A DNA stretch of 50,126 bases from Dyella acidisoli (GTDB lineage: Bacteria; Pseudomonadota; Gammaproteobacteria; Xanthomonadales; Rhodanobacteraceae), in NCBI RefSeq assembly GCF_030160295.1, contig NZ_BSOB01000057.1, forward strand, positions 60,326 through 110,451. Direction: 5' to 3'. The notes beneath the pieces are model-generated. The model ran no database searches, had not been told where the DNA came from, and saw nothing but the letters and a program-made list of their open reading frames with translations. Within the stretch, counting starts at the first letter, position 1; each line of letters opens with the position of its first letter. The position numbers were made by a program, and so were the translations under genes. Below, in pieces: positions 1-8,417 of the stretch.

Positions 1-381
1 CCGACGCAAGGTCTTGGTCAGTCTTGGCCTAATGCAAGGGATGTCAGTCTAAACCCGCACTATCACGCCTATCGCTTCTTGTCGCACGGGATTACCTATA
101 TCCAAATCAACGACAGCGTGGGCAACACAATCGGCGCGGTGGCCGACGCAGGCGGCCAATTCATCGTGCTTCCCATCGGTCATGAAGAGTCTGTAGCCAC
201 GCCTCAAGAGGCAGCAACGACCAGCAATGTGGCGGCGCCAGCGGGCGCATCCTCGGTCGTCTACAACGACGGCAGCAGCACAGTGACAGCCACACCCATG
301 ACCGATGGGACAACGACACTGATCGTATCGATGGATTCGATCTGCACCGACCCAGCAGCCTGCGGCTCGCATAGCCCTTGA
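1..381 (+). CDS. 3' end of hypothetical protein (5' truncated by window)
   Basis: The frame is open from the first base to a TGA at 379-381, so the gene starts outside the window; 126 residues are visible. The visible part begins with a Tyr/His/Phe-containing stretch (YHAYRFLSHGITYIQIND) and a short beta-rich segment ending in FIVLPIGHEE. A low-complexity Ala/Thr/Ser region follows. There are two Cys near the C-terminus and no membrane segment. I recall proteins with this 'YRFxxxGITYIQIND' pattern as conserved exported hypotheticals in Rhodanobacteraceae, but no function is known to me. A strong terminator follows 23 bases after the stop. Confidence 0.6.
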   Translation, partial: PTQGLGQSWPNARDVSLNPHYHAYRFLSHGITYIQINDSVGNTIGAVADAGGQFIVLPIGHEESVATPQEAATTSNVAAPAGASSVVYNDGSSTVTATPMTDGTTTLIVSMDSICTDPAACGSHSP

Positions 382-404
382 CGATAGGCTGCTTCCTGAA
401 TATG

Positions 405-432
405 AAAGCCCGGTTTTATCCGGGCTTTTTTT
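405..432 (+). terminator. Rho-independent terminator after the truncated first gene
   Basis: A perfect 9-bp stem AAAGCCCGG/CCGGGCTTT (405-413 with 420-428) encloses a 6-base loop and runs into T residues. It lies between the stop at 381 and the end of the convergent sensor gene at 433. The A-rich left arm means it could also work for the minus-strand gene. Confidence 0.85.
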
Positions 433-2019
433 CTAAAGATCCCACATCAACCAGCTGATCTGTCGCCCACCCGGAATCTCGCGTATGCGTGCATAGCCTT
501 CAAAAGCTGCCGCTCTGTCTCGAATGGCCTTGATGCCCATGCCCGTAGTCGTTCGCACGAGGCGAGGTAATAAGTCGTCCCATCGCACATGAGGCAATCG
601 AACAAGGTTGCTCCGGCATACGATGCTGACGACGACCCAGCGTCGACCATCTGCGTCACCGCAACGAACGCGGACGCAGACATCGCTGACATCCCGCTTG
701 CGGCATCCCTCTGCCACCGCTTCACACATCGTTCGATAGATGGCCAGATGCACCGTCGAGGAAAGAGAGCTGACCGGCCCCTTGAATTCGCACCAGTAAC
801 GAACGCCTGCATGATCCAACAAGCGTGCCACCGTGCCTTCACGCAATGCAGCGGCCAGTCCGCGTTCACGCCAGACAACGGGATGCAAACTGTCGGAGAT
901 ACCAAACAGTTGATCCTGTGCGGCCAACGCTACGCGCTGATACCCACCATCGTCGATCGCCGGCTGTAAATGGCGCAGCCGTCCTAGCATCATGGTAAAG
1001 CCACCGCGCACTGTTTCCCGCGCCTGCTCCAACGCCTGGGCCGCCATGCGTAGCTGCAGTTCACCAAGATGCACGTTGCGCTGTGCGATCGCCAGTGCAG
1101 TGCGCACCTCCTGGCGTTCCCGTTCGGCCTTGCGATCGAGCGCCTCCACGCGCGCTCCCACCAAAAGCATGGTCGAGATGGCAAAGGCGAGAATGACCTC
1201 AGCCTGGATAGTCGCGTGGTCGTATTTCTCGGGCATCAGCCAAACCAACGCGAGGCTTGCTACCGTCCCACCTAATGCAGCACCTTGCCAACCGTGACGG
1301 AGCGCCAACCAGACTACCGGCATGAACATGAGCACCTGCGCGAGATTGCGCAGATGGGGCTGCGCCAAGCCCACCCAAACTAGAACCGCCAAAATCGGCC
1401 CCGTGAAACAAGCGCTCTCCAAAGTGGAGCGACTTTCAGACACTCTCACGACCAGCGTTCGCCAACCGTATTGCCGCACGGCCTCCCTGATGGCCAAAAC
1501 GGAGGGCGCGACCGTCAAAATGCCCAAAAGATAGCCAAGCACCCACTGCGCGGTGAGATGGTCGTAGTGCATGGGCTGCACGCCCGGCGAATACACCACG
1601 GTGGCAAATTGGATTTGATTTAGAACCGTCAACGCAATAGAGACTATGAGCGTGCAGGCCAGCAACATGCCCACGTTCAACTCGCCCAAGTGATTGAACA
1701 GATATTTCCGCTGACGAAAGACGTAGACGATCGGCCCACTCAACAAGATGCCCGGAATCAGCTCCAATGCCGACCAGATGACACCGAACGATGTGGCGCA
1801 CTCGATGGCGATCGGCGCTTGAGTCAGCACTTCCGCAACCGCCATGGCTGGCCAATATCGGTACGGCATCAGCATCAAGATCCCCACACGCAGGCCACAG
1901 GCCAAAAGAAAGTGCGGTATGAAAAGATGCTGAAACAGCCATATCGCCGCACCATACGCTGCGACGACCACCAAGTGCTTCCACCAATCCCTTCTCACCC
2001 CTAAACGGCTTTCCGCCAT
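433..2019 (-). CDS. MASE1-domain sensor protein with degenerate histidine-kinase region
   Basis: Predicted inner-membrane sensor of 528 aa. Residues about 15-300 form roughly eight hydrophobic segments in the style of the MASE1 integral membrane sensor domain. A charged helix (about 300-350) follows, then a region resembling the dimerisation and ATPase parts of NarX-like kinases. The phosphoacceptor motif (HDxxG) is not visible where expected; the sequence there reads LRMAAQALEQARETVRGG. The ATPase N-box asparagine is also missing (EAVAEGCRKRD). A late glycine motif (TGMGIKAIRDRAAAFEG) is retained. ATG 2019 was preferred over GTG 2028 because a GGAG lies 8 bases upstream of it. No response regulator is adjacent; the nearest is at 6857-7513. 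It may act as a non-catalytic sensor or partner protein. Confidence 0.75.
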   Translation of the reverse strand: MAESRLGVRRDWWKHLVVVAAYGAAIWLFQHLFIPHFLLACGLRVGILMLMPYRYWPAMAVAEVLTQAPIAIECATSFGVIWSALELIPGILLSGPIVYVFRQRKYLFNHLGELNVGMLLACTLIVSIALTVLNQIQFATVVYSPGVQPMHYDHLTAQWVLGYLLGILTVAPSVLAIREAVRQYGWRTLVVRVSESRSTLESACFTGPILAVLVWVGLAQPHLRNLAQVLMFMPVVWLALRHGWQGAALGGTVASLALVWLMPEKYDHATIQAEVILAFAISTMLLVGARVEALDRKAERERQEVRTALAIAQRNVHLGELQLRMAAQALEQARETVRGGFTMMLGRLRHLQPAIDDGGYQRVALAAQDQLFGISDSLHPVVWRERGLAAALREGTVARLLDHAGVRYWCEFKGPVSSLSSTVHLAIYRTMCEAVAEGCRKRDVSDVCVRVRCGDADGRRWVVVSIVCRSNLVRLPHVRWDDLLPRLVRTTTGMGIKAIRDRAAAFEGYARIREIPGGRQISWLMWDL

Positions 2020-2247
2020 CTTCCCCACTCCCCAGTGGTTGTGACGCGTGGAAGTAAATATTCAACGAGCCTTACACGGCAGACCTGACGCGTGGATATA
2101 AACGCTACGACGATCCGTGGTTTGTTGTGAAACCCAGGTGAAGCCCTCTCTTGCACCTTGGTCATTGGAAATTCTAGCGCGACTGAACCCGTCAGTGATT
2201 TTGTGAAGACCCAAGTGTGACGTGGGTTGTGAAGGCAGGCCTCACAC

Positions 2248-2279
2248 GCAAAGACCCGTCGCTATGGACGGGTCTTTGC
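2248..2279. terminator. Perfect 13-bp inverted repeat, possible terminator
   Basis: GCAAAGACCCGTC pairs perfectly with GACGGGTCTTTGC around a 6-base loop. Neither side has a long T tail, but the stem ends are A/T rich. It lies between the sensor gene and the 57-aa gene, both on the minus strand, and would sit just past the end of the latter. Confidence 0.5.
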
Positions 2280-2334
2280 ATAAGCGCACTTGGTTCGATG
2301 GCCGCCGAGTGCGAATGTGGAGAGGTAAATCTAG

Positions 2335-2508
2335 TTAAGCCTCAACGTTCGCAGTAGCAAGGCGACTCCTGTACGCCGGTTCGGTTTCCACGTAAAGGCC
2401 CGACCATGGCTCCAGCACATATCCTTCTACAGGCTCTGCGGAGACGCGGCGGATCTCGGGGTCTTGATCGGCGTTCGCGGGCGTCAGGTCAAGAATCATC
2501 GGGTTCAT
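2335..2508 (-). CDS. Small acidic hypothetical protein, 57 aa
   Basis: A 57-residue frame starting at ATG 2508. A clear GAGGAG Shine-Dalgarno sequence lies 8 bases upstream and argues that the gene is real. An in-frame GTG at 2517 overlaps this site and is unlikely to be used. The product is acidic, without Cys, signal peptide or membrane segment. Its middle is rich in Pro, Glu and Tyr (VEGYVLEPWSGLYVETEPAY). I do not recognise the family. It has its own intergenic space on both sides, with a 13-bp inverted repeat downstream. It could be a small regulatory protein or a peptide precursor, but no modifying enzyme is nearby. Confidence 0.55.
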   Translation of the reverse strand: MNPMILDLTPANADQDPEIRRVSAEPVEGYVLEPWSGLYVETEPAYRSRLATANVEA

Positions 2509-2947
2509 AAGAAACACTCCTCGATTTTCGTCGCGGAAGTCCAGGCTAACGTCAGCGTTGTTCGCATCCGGTTAAAGGGTTTGCACGCATCTGCAAACGG
2601 GAAATTTATGAAATCCGCTGTGATAGCCCGCATCTTGGAAAAGATGCTGGTACGCGCAATACACGTCGTCACAAGTCACTTATGAAAAGGACGATAAAGG
2701 GCATGCGCGAACAGGGAAACTGAACGCCATGCCCTTGTGGTTCTCTGCAATGAGAATCCATTTGAAGATTTTGTGACAGCGCGTTCCTTGCAAACACCTG
2801 CATGACAATGCCGTGTAAATACGCCCTGACGCGGTGCTTACAAATTTAGATGTCTAAATCCAAGTACGGATTGCATCTGGGCTATTCGACATTGCATGGC
2901 GTTTTGCGCGTATGAAGTTCTTCGGTGCCCCTGTTGCCCAACACCTT
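2509..2947. other. Intergenic region without recognised gene
   Basis: About 440 bases between the 57-aa gene and the EamA transporter gene. It should contain the promoter of the 57-aa gene. A weak inverted repeat AAGGGCATG/CATGCCCTT (2697-2705 with 2728-2736) surrounds a 22-base loop. No coding frame with a ribosome binding site was seen. Confidence 0.4.
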
Positions 2948-3919
2948 CTACAAATGCTCCGCTTGCACATACTCCAACGGCACCGGCTTCACCTTCGCCG
3001 CCCAGATCACGCCCGCTACCAGCAACGCCACGCCAAGCATGGTCTGCCCATTCGGCAACTTTCCGCGCAACACAAAGGCATAGCTCAACGCCGCCAGCGT
3101 TTCGAACACGATCAGTTGCCCGGCAATCGCGGTGGGTAGACGCTGGCTGGCTTCGTTCCAGCACGTTGTACCCAGCCAGGAGGCGAGCAAGCCGATCGCC
3201 GCCATCAACGCGATGAAAATCCAGGGACGTGGTCCGAACGGCATGGCGAAATGACTGCCGCTGACGCCCATGAACAACCACAGCAACGCATACCCGATCA
3301 GTGCCAGCGGCAAAGTGGCAACGCCCTGTGCAGTGGCCCACGTACGAGGGTTGCGTCCGGGATGATGACGCAACCAGTCAGCATTGCGCAGTGGGTACCA
3401 GGTCCAGCACGCCATGGCACAAAACGCGAGCAAGGCGCCGATGGCATAACGTGCGAGATCCGCATGCGCCTGCGCGCGCAATGCAACCCATTCGGCATGG
3501 TTCACGCAGGCGATGCCGGCGACGATCATCAGCAATGATGGTGCCAGGCGAGCCCATGGCAAGCGGCCATCGCGGCGTGCATTGCGCAAGTTGGCGGCGA
3601 TCGCAATGACCACTGGCAACGTGCCGATGATCATGGTCGGCAAGGGTGCGCCAGCACGCTGAATTGCACTGGCCAGACACACGTAATAGAGCAAGTTACC
3701 GACGGCGGCGAGCTTCAACGCCTCCAGCCAGTCGGCACGGCTGAGCCGGCGTAGCGCGTTGCGATCCAGCCAGGCCAGCGGTAGCGCAATCAGGCCAAAA
3801 GCGAGGTAGCGCCCGACCGATTGCAGCGCAGCCGGGTATTCCGGCACCAGCAGAGGGCCGACGAAAACCAGGCCCCACATCAGGCCGGCGACAAGTGCGT
3901 AAAGCGTTCCTATCCACAT
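2948..3919 (-). CDS. EamA/DMT-family transporter
   Basis: A 323-aa integral membrane protein with about ten hydrophobic segments in two five-helix halves, the usual layout of drug/metabolite transporters. The first helix (MWIGTLYALVAGLMWGLVFV) and a C-terminal repeat (FETLAALSYAFVLRGKLPNG) are typical of the second EamA domain. Such carriers usually export amino acids or metabolites by proton exchange; the substrate here cannot be read from sequence. It starts 47 bases after the AraC-type regulator stop and is probably co-transcribed with it, so the regulator may control its own exporter. The last residues are hydrophilic and cytoplasmic. Confidence 0.85.
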   Translation of the reverse strand: MWIGTLYALVAGLMWGLVFVGPLLVPEYPAALQSVGRYLAFGLIALPLAWLDRNALRRLSRADWLEALKLAAVGNLLYYVCLASAIQRAGAPLPTMIIGTLPVVIAIAANLRNARRDGRLPWARLAPSLLMIVAGIACVNHAEWVALRAQAHADLARYAIGALLAFCAMACWTWYPLRNADWLRHHPGRNPRTWATAQGVATLPLALIGYALLWLFMGVSGSHFAMPFGPRPWIFIALMAAIGLLASWLGTTCWNEASQRLPTAIAGQLIVFETLAALSYAFVLRGKLPNGQTMLGVALLVAGVIWAAKVKPVPLEYVQAEHL

Positions 3920-3966
3920 GGTTGGAGTATCGGCGCAATCCGTACTGGAGGTCTTGTACGAGATTG

Positions 3967-4791
3967 CTATCGCTCCAAGCGGCGTTGGTAGCGTGCGGGA
4001 GTGACACCGTAGCGGCGTGCGAAGGCACGGGTGAGATGCGCTTGATCGGTCAACCCCGTGGCAGCGGCCACTTGGGCCGGCGCTTCACCGGCAGCAAGCA
4101 AGCGTTTGGCAGCGGACAGGCGGAAGGCCATCAGCATTTGCTGCGGGGTAGCGTGATGGCGTGCTTGGAACTGGCGCAGAAAGTGGAACGGACTGAGTCC
4201 GGCCACTGCCGCGAGTTCATCCAGCGTGACGCGTTCGGCCAGGTGCGCTCGCAGGTAGTCGATCACCGGCGCGAAACGCGACGCAGCCTCGGGGCGTGCC
4301 GTACGACGCACACGTGCATGACGGCGAAATTCGCTGAGCAACTGTAACAACATACTGTCGAACGCCAGTGGCTCGCGTGCGTGCCACAAGGCATCGAGGA
4401 GCACGGTGATGCGCCGCGCACTCACCGTATCCGCCTGCACCGCATCGCCGAACCACCAACCGGGCTCGCCGGTGATTTCATCTACCGCGGCCTGCTCGAT
4501 GTAGACCATGCGATAACGCCAGCCACCCTCGGTTTCCGCACGACCAGTGTGCAGCTCGTCCGGATTCATCAGCACCAGCGAATCCGGGGGAGCAAGGTGG
4601 TCCGCACCGCGGTAGCGAAAGCGCTCTACGCCAGATTCGATGGCCCCCAGCCCAAAGCCATCATGCACGTGCGGTTCGAAGGCGTGACGCACAATATGCG
4701 CGCGGTACAGCTCGACGCCAGCACGATGCGACGCGCAGCGGAATTCGGCGATGTCCGCGGGATGGTCGAATAGCTGGGGAACGCCTTGCAT
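3967..4791 (-). CDS. AraC-family transcriptional regulator
   Basis: A 274-aa protein. Residues about 5-150 form an AraC-type cupin sensor domain with His-rich strands (AHIVRHAFEPHVHDGFGLG). About 180-274 is the double helix-turn-helix, recognisable by LDELAAVAGLSPFHFLRQF and the final GVTPARYQRR. It lies directly upstream of an EamA exporter on the same strand, an arrangement common for ligand-controlled efflux of small metabolites. The start is uncertain: ATG 4791 and GTG 4797 are both possible and neither has a clear Shine-Dalgarno sequence. Ligand and target operator are unknown. Confidence 0.85.
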   Translation of the reverse strand: MQGVPQLFDHPADIAEFRCASHRAGVELYRAHIVRHAFEPHVHDGFGLGAIESGVERFRYRGADHLAPPDSLVLMNPDELHTGRAETEGGWRYRMVYIEQAAVDEITGEPGWWFGDAVQADTVSARRITVLLDALWHAREPLAFDSMLLQLLSEFRRHARVRRTARPEAASRFAPVIDYLRAHLAERVTLDELAAVAGLSPFHFLRQFQARHHATPQQMLMAFRLSAAKRLLAAGEAPAQVAAATGLTDQAHLTRAFARRYGVTPARYQRRLER

Positions 4792-4904
4792 GGGCACATG
4801 ATGGCACAGGAAACAGCGTCACCTTGACTGCTCAGGCAACCCTCTCGATCAGCTACCGCTTGCAGCCTCGTAACCGCTCCGCCTGTACATGACAGCGTTC
4901 TGTT

Positions 4905-5804
4905 TCAACTGCGCCACGCAATCCAATCCCCAGGCTTGAGTATTTCTATATCGACGTGCCGTTGGCGAGCGAAACTGCGCAACTCGTCCACGGCATGGAT
5001 GTCCTCCGCGTAACCTTCCGCGCCAACCACACCGTAGTGGATGGGCACGACGAGGCGCGCGCCCACTACAACAGATGCCGCTATGGCCTGCTCCGCGGTC
5101 ATCACGGCAGGCACGTCGGTCACTGGTTTGCGCCAGCTGAACTTCGCTCCATTGATCGGCAGGAAAGCAGCATCGAACGGACCGTACTGACGGCCGATAT
5201 GCCACCACGCGCCATGCCATAGCGTATCGCCGCAATGAATGATCCGGCGCCCGCCTGCCGTGACGATCCACGACACTTGCGGGTCACCATAGCCATCGAC
5301 GGCCGGTACAGCGGTGGCAGTGAAGTCGCCAAGCAGCATCGGCTCATACATCGCTGCCGCACGCATCTTCACGCCCGCCACATTGGGAATGCCGGTTTGC
5401 GATGCATAGACCAACGTGCCGCTGTCGCCCAGCGCCTGGCGTATCGCCTCCGGATCGCAATGGTCTGGATGCCGATGCGTGACCAGCACGAAGCGATCAC
5501 CGGATGCGCCACCTACCGGAATCATCGGATCTTTGAGGGCGTCGCCCCAGACGTCCTTGCTGACCAGCGGATCGAGGAAAAGCGAGCCGCTGGGAAGCTG
5601 CAGCCGAACACCAGCCCAGGCGAGTTTTTGCGCCCTCAGCGACGGCGCAAGTGCTGGTGTTGGCGCTTGCGCTGCCAGCATGCCGGCTCTGGGCGCAAGC
5701 ATCGCGCCGGCGGCTATCGCCAACGTGGAACGGAGGAAATCGCGTCGCGTTTTTGTCCGCGCGGAATGCGTAACGCTGGGACGATGCTCATGGAATGTGT
5801 TCAC
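4905..5804 (-). CDS. Tat-exported metallo-beta-lactamase-fold hydrolase (UlaG-like)
   Basis: 299 aa. The N-terminus carries a twin-arginine signal (TKTRRDFLRS, Arg20-Arg21) followed by a hydrophobic Ala-rich stretch, so a folded, probably metal-loaded protein is exported to the periplasm. The mature part has the metallo-beta-lactamase metal motif HRHPDH (110-115), a later GDT and PIHYG. This matches the UlaG-like lactonase branch rather than true beta-lactamases. The start is GTG 5804, the only start before an upstream stop, with GAGGA about 10 bases ahead. It is divergent from a LysR regulator, which probably controls it. The substrate is unknown. Confidence 0.85.
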   Translation of the reverse strand: MNTFHEHRPSVTHSARTKTRRDFLRSTLAIAAGAMLAPRAGMLAAQAPTPALAPSLRAQKLAWAGVRLQLPSGSLFLDPLVSKDVWGDALKDPMIPVGGASGDRFVLVTHRHPDHCDPEAIRQALGDSGTLVYASQTGIPNVAGVKMRAAAMYEPMLLGDFTATAVPAVDGYGDPQVSWIVTAGGRRIIHCGDTLWHGAWWHIGRQYGPFDAAFLPINGAKFSWRKPVTDVPAVMTAEQAIAASVVVGARLVVPIHYGVVGAEGYAEDIHAVDELRSFARQRHVDIEILKPGDWIAWRS

Positions 5805-5870
5805 TGATATGTATCCTCAATCTGATCGGCGCGACTCTAGTCGCCGCGTGAGGCTTGACATAGAGCGTCG

Positions 5871-5890
5871 ATGCACAGCGAAATGTGCGT
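5871..5890. promoter_or_regulatory. Possible LysR-type operator in divergent promoter region
   Basis: The dyad GCAC-N8-GTGC (5873-5876 with 5885-5888) lies in the 89-base gap between the metallo-hydrolase and LysR genes. LysR regulators usually bind such imperfect dyads in divergent promoters. It overlaps a possible GTG start of the LysR gene, which favours the ATG at 5894. This is a pattern match only. Confidence 0.3.
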
Positions 5891-5893
5891 CCT

Positions 5894-6781
5894 ATGCACA
5901 GCTCGATATCTCTCCCGCCACTGGAAGCGCTGGCCGCGATGCTCGCGGCTGCGCGTCTGGGTTCGTTTTCGGCAGCTGCTGTCGATCTCGGCATCACGCA
6001 CGGCTCGGTGAGCCGCCGCGTGTATGCGGTGGAGTCGTGGCTAGGCACGCCCGTATTTGTGCGCCATGGTCGCGGCGTGCGCCTGACACCAGCCGGCGAG
6101 CATTTTTCGCGGCAGGTCGAATCGGCACTCGCCAAGATCGCTGACGTGGCGGTCGATCTGCGCGCCGCGCGCGCAACACCATCCCGACTGCGCCTAAGTG
6201 TGTTGCCTTCTTTTGCACGCCTGTGGCTGATGCCGCGCCTCGCCGAACTGCAACGTGCGTGCCCCGGGCTCATGCTCCAGGTGCTGCCCGAGCATCGCAT
6301 CGCCAACTTGGACGGCAGCGACGCCGATCTCGCCATCCGTTTCGGCGGCGGCCGCTGGCCCGGCACCGAGGCGCAGTTGTTGATGAAGGAGCGTTTATTC
6401 GCTGTAGCAGCGCCAAAACTTGCCAAAACGCTGCGTGACCAGCCTCTCGCCGCCATCCTGGGCGAAGCGCTACTGCACGATTCGGATACCCAGCATTGGC
6501 GCTCATGGTGCGAGCAAGCGGGTGTCGCCTATCGGCCGCGCGGTGGTGAGCGACGCTTTGACGACTACGATCTCGTGCTGGCCACGGCCGAAGCGGGCCT
6601 CGGTGTCGCGATCGCGCGTTGGCCACTGGCCAAGACTGCGCTGGATTCAGGGCGGCTCGTTCGCGTAGCCGGCCCCGAATTCACCGGAAAGAAAGCCCAC
6701 TATGTGGTCACGCGCAATGGCGAAACACGCCTGGCAGTACATCAACTGATGAGTGTGCTGATGGCCATGGCTGCGACGTAA
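5894..6781 (+). CDS. LysR-family transcriptional regulator
   Basis: 295 aa from ATG 5894; GTG 5885 is an alternative three codons earlier, and no clear ribosome binding site decides. The N-terminal winged helix-turn-helix (about 8-65) contains ARLGSFSAAAVDLGITHGSV and the LTPAG signature. Residues about 90-290 are the periplasmic-binding-like effector domain. The sequence resembles the GcvA-like branch (DADLAIRFGGG). It is divergent from the Tat-exported hydrolase gene, the classical LysR arrangement with its target. The effector is unknown. Confidence 0.9.
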   Translation: MHSSISLPPLEALAAMLAAARLGSFSAAAVDLGITHGSVSRRVYAVESWLGTPVFVRHGRGVRLTPAGEHFSRQVESALAKIADVAVDLRAARATPSRLRLSVLPSFARLWLMPRLAELQRACPGLMLQVLPEHRIANLDGSDADLAIRFGGGRWPGTEAQLLMKERLFAVAAPKLAKTLRDQPLAAILGEALLHDSDTQHWRSWCEQAGVAYRPRGGERRFDDYDLVLATAEAGLGVAIARWPLAKTALDSGRLVRVAGPEFTGKKAHYVVTRNGETRLAVHQLMSVLMAMAAT

Positions 6782-6856
6782 ACCCACACTTCACGCACCG
6801 TCATTGAGAATTTTCTTGAAGTAGGTCAAAAAAGCGTATACGTACCGGATTTCGAC

Positions 6857-7513
6857 CTAGAGCAGCCCGCTGGTGCGCGCGTAGTCGAACAACTGCTGAT
6901 CGTTGCCGAGACCGAGCTTGGCCATGGCGCTGTGCTTCTGCCAGCTGATGGTCTTCACGCTGCGATGGGTGATGCGCGCAACTTCCGAAACGCTCAGGCC
7001 TTGCGCAAGCAGGCGTACCACTTCCGCTTCGCGCACGGACAATGATTGCCCCCGCTTGCCGCCTGCCGACGATGACTCGTTTGCATGGGTGCTGCTGTCC
7101 AGCATCTGCTCGCGAAGCTGCTGGCCGATATAAGTACGGCCGGCGCGAACGGTGCGCAAGGCGACGAAAAGCTCGTCGACCATGGAGGCCTTCTCCACCA
7201 CCGCTTCCACGCCCTCCCGGTACATGGCGCGAAAGATCGCGAGGTTGCGCAGTGTGGTCAGAACCACGATGCGCAGCTTCGAAAAACGACGACGCAATTC
7301 GCGCAACAACATCACACCGTCTAGCGCGGCGGTGTCTTCCGGCATCTGGAAGTCGATGATGACTACATCGCACGGCGTATGTGCAAGCAGCTTGAGAAGT
7401 TCGCTGCCGCTGGAGGCTTCGCCGACCAGTTCATACCCTTCGCCGCTGTGCTGCAATACGGTGCGCAGGCCGATCCGCACCACTTCATGGCCATCCGCTA
7501 TTACAACCCGCAC
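6857..7513 (-). CDS. RcsB-like LuxR-family response regulator
   Basis: 218 aa. The receiver domain (1-122) has the phospho-acceptor Asp54 in IIDFQMP, Thr86/Thr87 and Lys108. The first acidic pair is reduced to one residue: DGH (Asp7-Gly8) rather than the usual DDH. The C-terminal LuxR/GerE helix-turn-helix (about 157-210) reads SVREAEVVRLLAQGLSVSEV, then KTISWQKHSAMAKLG, close to RcsB of enterics. The start is GTG 7513 with a purine-rich GGGAAAGAG upstream. No sensor kinase gene is adjacent. A partner elsewhere is likely; the degenerate MASE1 sensor at 433-2019 is one candidate. Confidence 0.88.
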   Translation of the reverse strand: MRVVIADGHEVVRIGLRTVLQHSGEGYELVGEASSGSELLKLLAHTPCDVVIIDFQMPEDTAALDGVMLLRELRRRFSKLRIVVLTTLRNLAIFRAMYREGVEAVVEKASMVDELFVALRTVRAGRTYIGQQLREQMLDSSTHANESSSAGGKRGQSLSVREAEVVRLLAQGLSVSEVARITHRSVKTISWQKHSAMAKLGLGNDQQLFDYARTSGLL

Positions 7514-7971
7514 GCTCTTTCCCGCCTACCCAGTTTTTCGTGTGAGTGGCCATCTCCCCTTCCGGACATGGCCGCATAAAAGCGGTAAGGAACTTTCGCC
7601 TGCATTCAATAAATCGGCGCACGCTGGAGTCTTCCCTGTACTGCGTGCTTGTTGCGCCGATCTCATTCGCACGCAACAGTGCTGCTATCTGATGATTTTT
7701 GCCAGCAGCGGCCGTGTTGTCATTTAGTATGACGATAGCCCAGGACAGGAATGACAAACAAGGGGCGAGCGCCGCGTGAAGTTCTTGTCGTCGGCAACAA
7801 GTGTTACCGAGCACGGCTTCTTCCATACACGCAACATCAGTGCGTGCGTTGGCGAACAAGCTCGATGCAGCAGTACGTTCGAATCATGCTGAACGTCTAA
7901 CAGACTTGCCTAATGCTCTTTGCGGCGACATGAGAGATGCATAAAGAAACACGCCATTAACGCGCGAACAA
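7514..7971. other. Intergenic region upstream of the response regulator gene
   Basis: About 460 bases without a convincing gene. A 124-codon minus-strand frame exists across 7485-7859, but it overlaps the regulator gene, lacks a ribosome binding site and has no recognisable features. The region presumably contains the regulator promoter. Confidence 0.4.
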
Positions 7972-7997
7972 AAAAGCCCGGCTTGCGCCGGGCTTTT
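7969..7997 (-). terminator. Rho-independent terminator for the His-rich protein gene
   Basis: A perfect 11-bp stem AAAAGCCCGGC/GCCGGGCTTTT (7972-7982 with 7987-7997) with a 4-base loop. It is followed on the minus strand by six T residues and starts 24 bases beyond the stop codon of the gene at 8022. Confidence 0.9.
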
Positions 7998-8021
7998 CAT
8001 GCAACGCGTTATCGCGCTTGA

Positions 8022-8417
8022 TTAGTCTTCGCCACCATAGTAGCGCGTGGTGTAAACCACGGTGCGCGTCGTAACGACCGGCGGCGCGCTTTCATATACG
8101 ACCGTCGGCTGACGATAGACCACTGTCGGCGCCGGCGCGTAGTAAGCCGGCGGCGGTGCTACTGCATTCTCGACCAGACCAGCCACGGCACCAGCGACTA
8201 CCGCGCCTGCGATCCAGCGCCCACCGCTCCAATAACCACCGCGGTGATGCCAATCGTCATGGTCATGCCAGCCACGGTCATGGTGCCAGCCGCCGCGATC
8301 CCAATCGCCGCGTCCCCAACCATCGTGATCGTGTGCCGATGCGGCCAGCGGCGTGGCCACTACCGCTGCAACGGCCAAACCCATCAACATTCGACTGACT
8401 GCTACGCACTTGCTCAT
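8022..8417 (-). CDS. Exported His/Gly/Trp-rich small protein
   Basis: 131 aa. The N-terminus is a signal peptide of about 29 residues ending in an ASA-type site before HDHDG. The next 35 residues are packed with His, Asp, Gly and Trp (repeats of the HDHDGW/RGGWHHDR kind), suggesting metal binding or a flexible surface segment. A short Gly/Ala-rich hydrophobic stretch (WIAGAVVAGAVAGLVENAV) follows. The C-terminal third is rich in Pro, Val, Tyr and Thr. Similar short proteins are common in Xanthomonadales, but I know of no assigned function. A good terminator follows; the upstream neighbour is divergent. Confidence 0.75.
   Translation of the reverse strand: MSKCVAVSRMLMGLAVAAVVATPLAASAHDHDGWGRGDWDRGGWHHDRGWHDHDDWHHRGGYWSGGRWIAGAVVAGAVAGLVENAVAPPPAYYAPAPTVVYRQPTVVYESAPPVVTTRTVVYTTRYYGGED

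Noticed and set aside
7485-7859. 124-codon minus-strand frame
   Set aside because: Overlaps the response regulator, has no ribosome site and shows no domain or signal.
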